Assembly (NCBI GenBank): GCA_009176605.1
Contig: SEYY01022919.1
Coordinates: 1 to 22,500, forward strand
Direction of reading: 5' to 3'
From: Armadillidium nasatum
Taxonomy: Eukaryota; Arthropoda; Malacostraca; Isopoda; Armadillidiidae
DNA: 22,500 bases
Position numbers and translations under genes: made by a program
Shown here: piece by piece, positions 21,961 through 22,500 of the stretch
Layout of the letters: each line of letters begins with the position of its first letter
How positions within the stretch are numbered: the stretch's first letter is position 1
Notes under the pieces: model-generated
Seen by the model: only the letters and a program-made list of their open reading frames with translations
What the model was told of the DNA's origin: nothing
Database searches by the model: none

Positions 21961-22500
21961 GGTAGACAATGAGTAGAATATTCTTTGGATGCTGGTATAA
22001 ATGATAAATAATAAAAAAAATTTTAATTGTCTTTTTTAAGAGTGTAGAAACGAGTATATTCAGATTTAGGGAAGGAAAATTTTTTCTATATATTTTAACT
22101 CCTTCGTTTATTTACACCATTTTTTATTTGTTTATATTAAAATTATTGTCCATTAAAATCATTATGGATATTTCATTCTTAACTTATCGATCCACATTGA
22201 AGTTTTTCAATCATTTTTATATCTTGAGTTCTCCACTTCTTAAGATCTTGAACTATAAAACTAGTTACATGAAAAGGTTTGAACATTAGTTATATCAAAA
22301 AAAAGATTACAACATGCAGATATCATTAATTTTATAATCATAAGGAAAAAAAATGTCCAAAACATTGGTGCAAATCACATAGTTTCATTTCTATAAACGT
22401 CTTTTGTATATAAAATTTGCATGTTATATACAATCCATGCACAAACTTATGATTATGAATGTGTTCAATATCTCCCTAATATAAAGTTTACCATAACTCT
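21961..22500. other. AT-rich stretch, nothing recognised
   Basis: No exon, ORF or repeat of note on either strand. It is presumably the FKBP8 intron beyond the retrotransposon. Confidence 0.55.

Overview
The window looks like two unrelated genomes joined on one contig. Bases 1 to about 12,470 (possibly to about 14,600) read as protein only if TAA and TAG encode glutamine and TGA is the sole stop, the nuclear code of Tetrahymena, Oxytricha and most other ciliates. Bases from about 15,000 to the end are ordinary standard-code animal DNA: two exons of an FKBP8-type immunophilin gene, non-LTR retrotransposon copies of a type I associate with decapod crustaceans, and very long (TA)n microsatellites. 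Host and ciliate assignments rest on family recognition by eye; no search was run.

Layout. 1-10,430: one giant open frame (its start lies left of the window) made of about 30 tandem beta-sandwich-like domains of about 115 residues, each with a W-x-C ... C-x-x-LL core and an SGN-x-YT segment, resembling the REJ/polycystin extracellular region. The first 6.3 kb is a higher-order array: a six-domain block of 713-714 codons present three times, nearly identical. From 6,325 on the domains are diverged single copies. 10,443-10,800 is a Cys-rich segment, and 10,800-11,855 a REJ-like C-terminal region ending at TGA. 11,896-12,617 is a decayed, truncated tandem copy of that C-terminal region. 12,620-14,980 is AT-rich sequence with a 133-bp (TA)n tract and two weak code-6-like open segments. 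15,000-17,100 is AT-rich non-coding DNA with microsatellites and retrotransposon-tail fragments. 17,124-17,271 and 18,546-18,680 are FKBP8 exons; the intron between them holds (TA)n and a wrecked reverse-transcriptase fragment on the plus strand. 18,896 to about 21,960 is a non-LTR retrotransposon on the minus strand (A-tail, reverse transcriptase, endonuclease) with several frameshifts, apparently inside the next FKBP8 intron. 21,960-22,500 is AT-rich with nothing recognisable.

Interpretation. The code-6 block has many frame breaks. Wherever a sister copy allows a comparison, the break is a single extra base, which fits uncorrected insertion errors in a thinly covered long-read contig better than true decay. 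The simplest explanation is a chimera between a ciliate living on a crustacean and its host. A real integration of ciliate DNA is the exciting alternative. REJ-like sequence may continue beyond a host-like (TA)n tract, so reads spanning 12,400-15,100 would decide.
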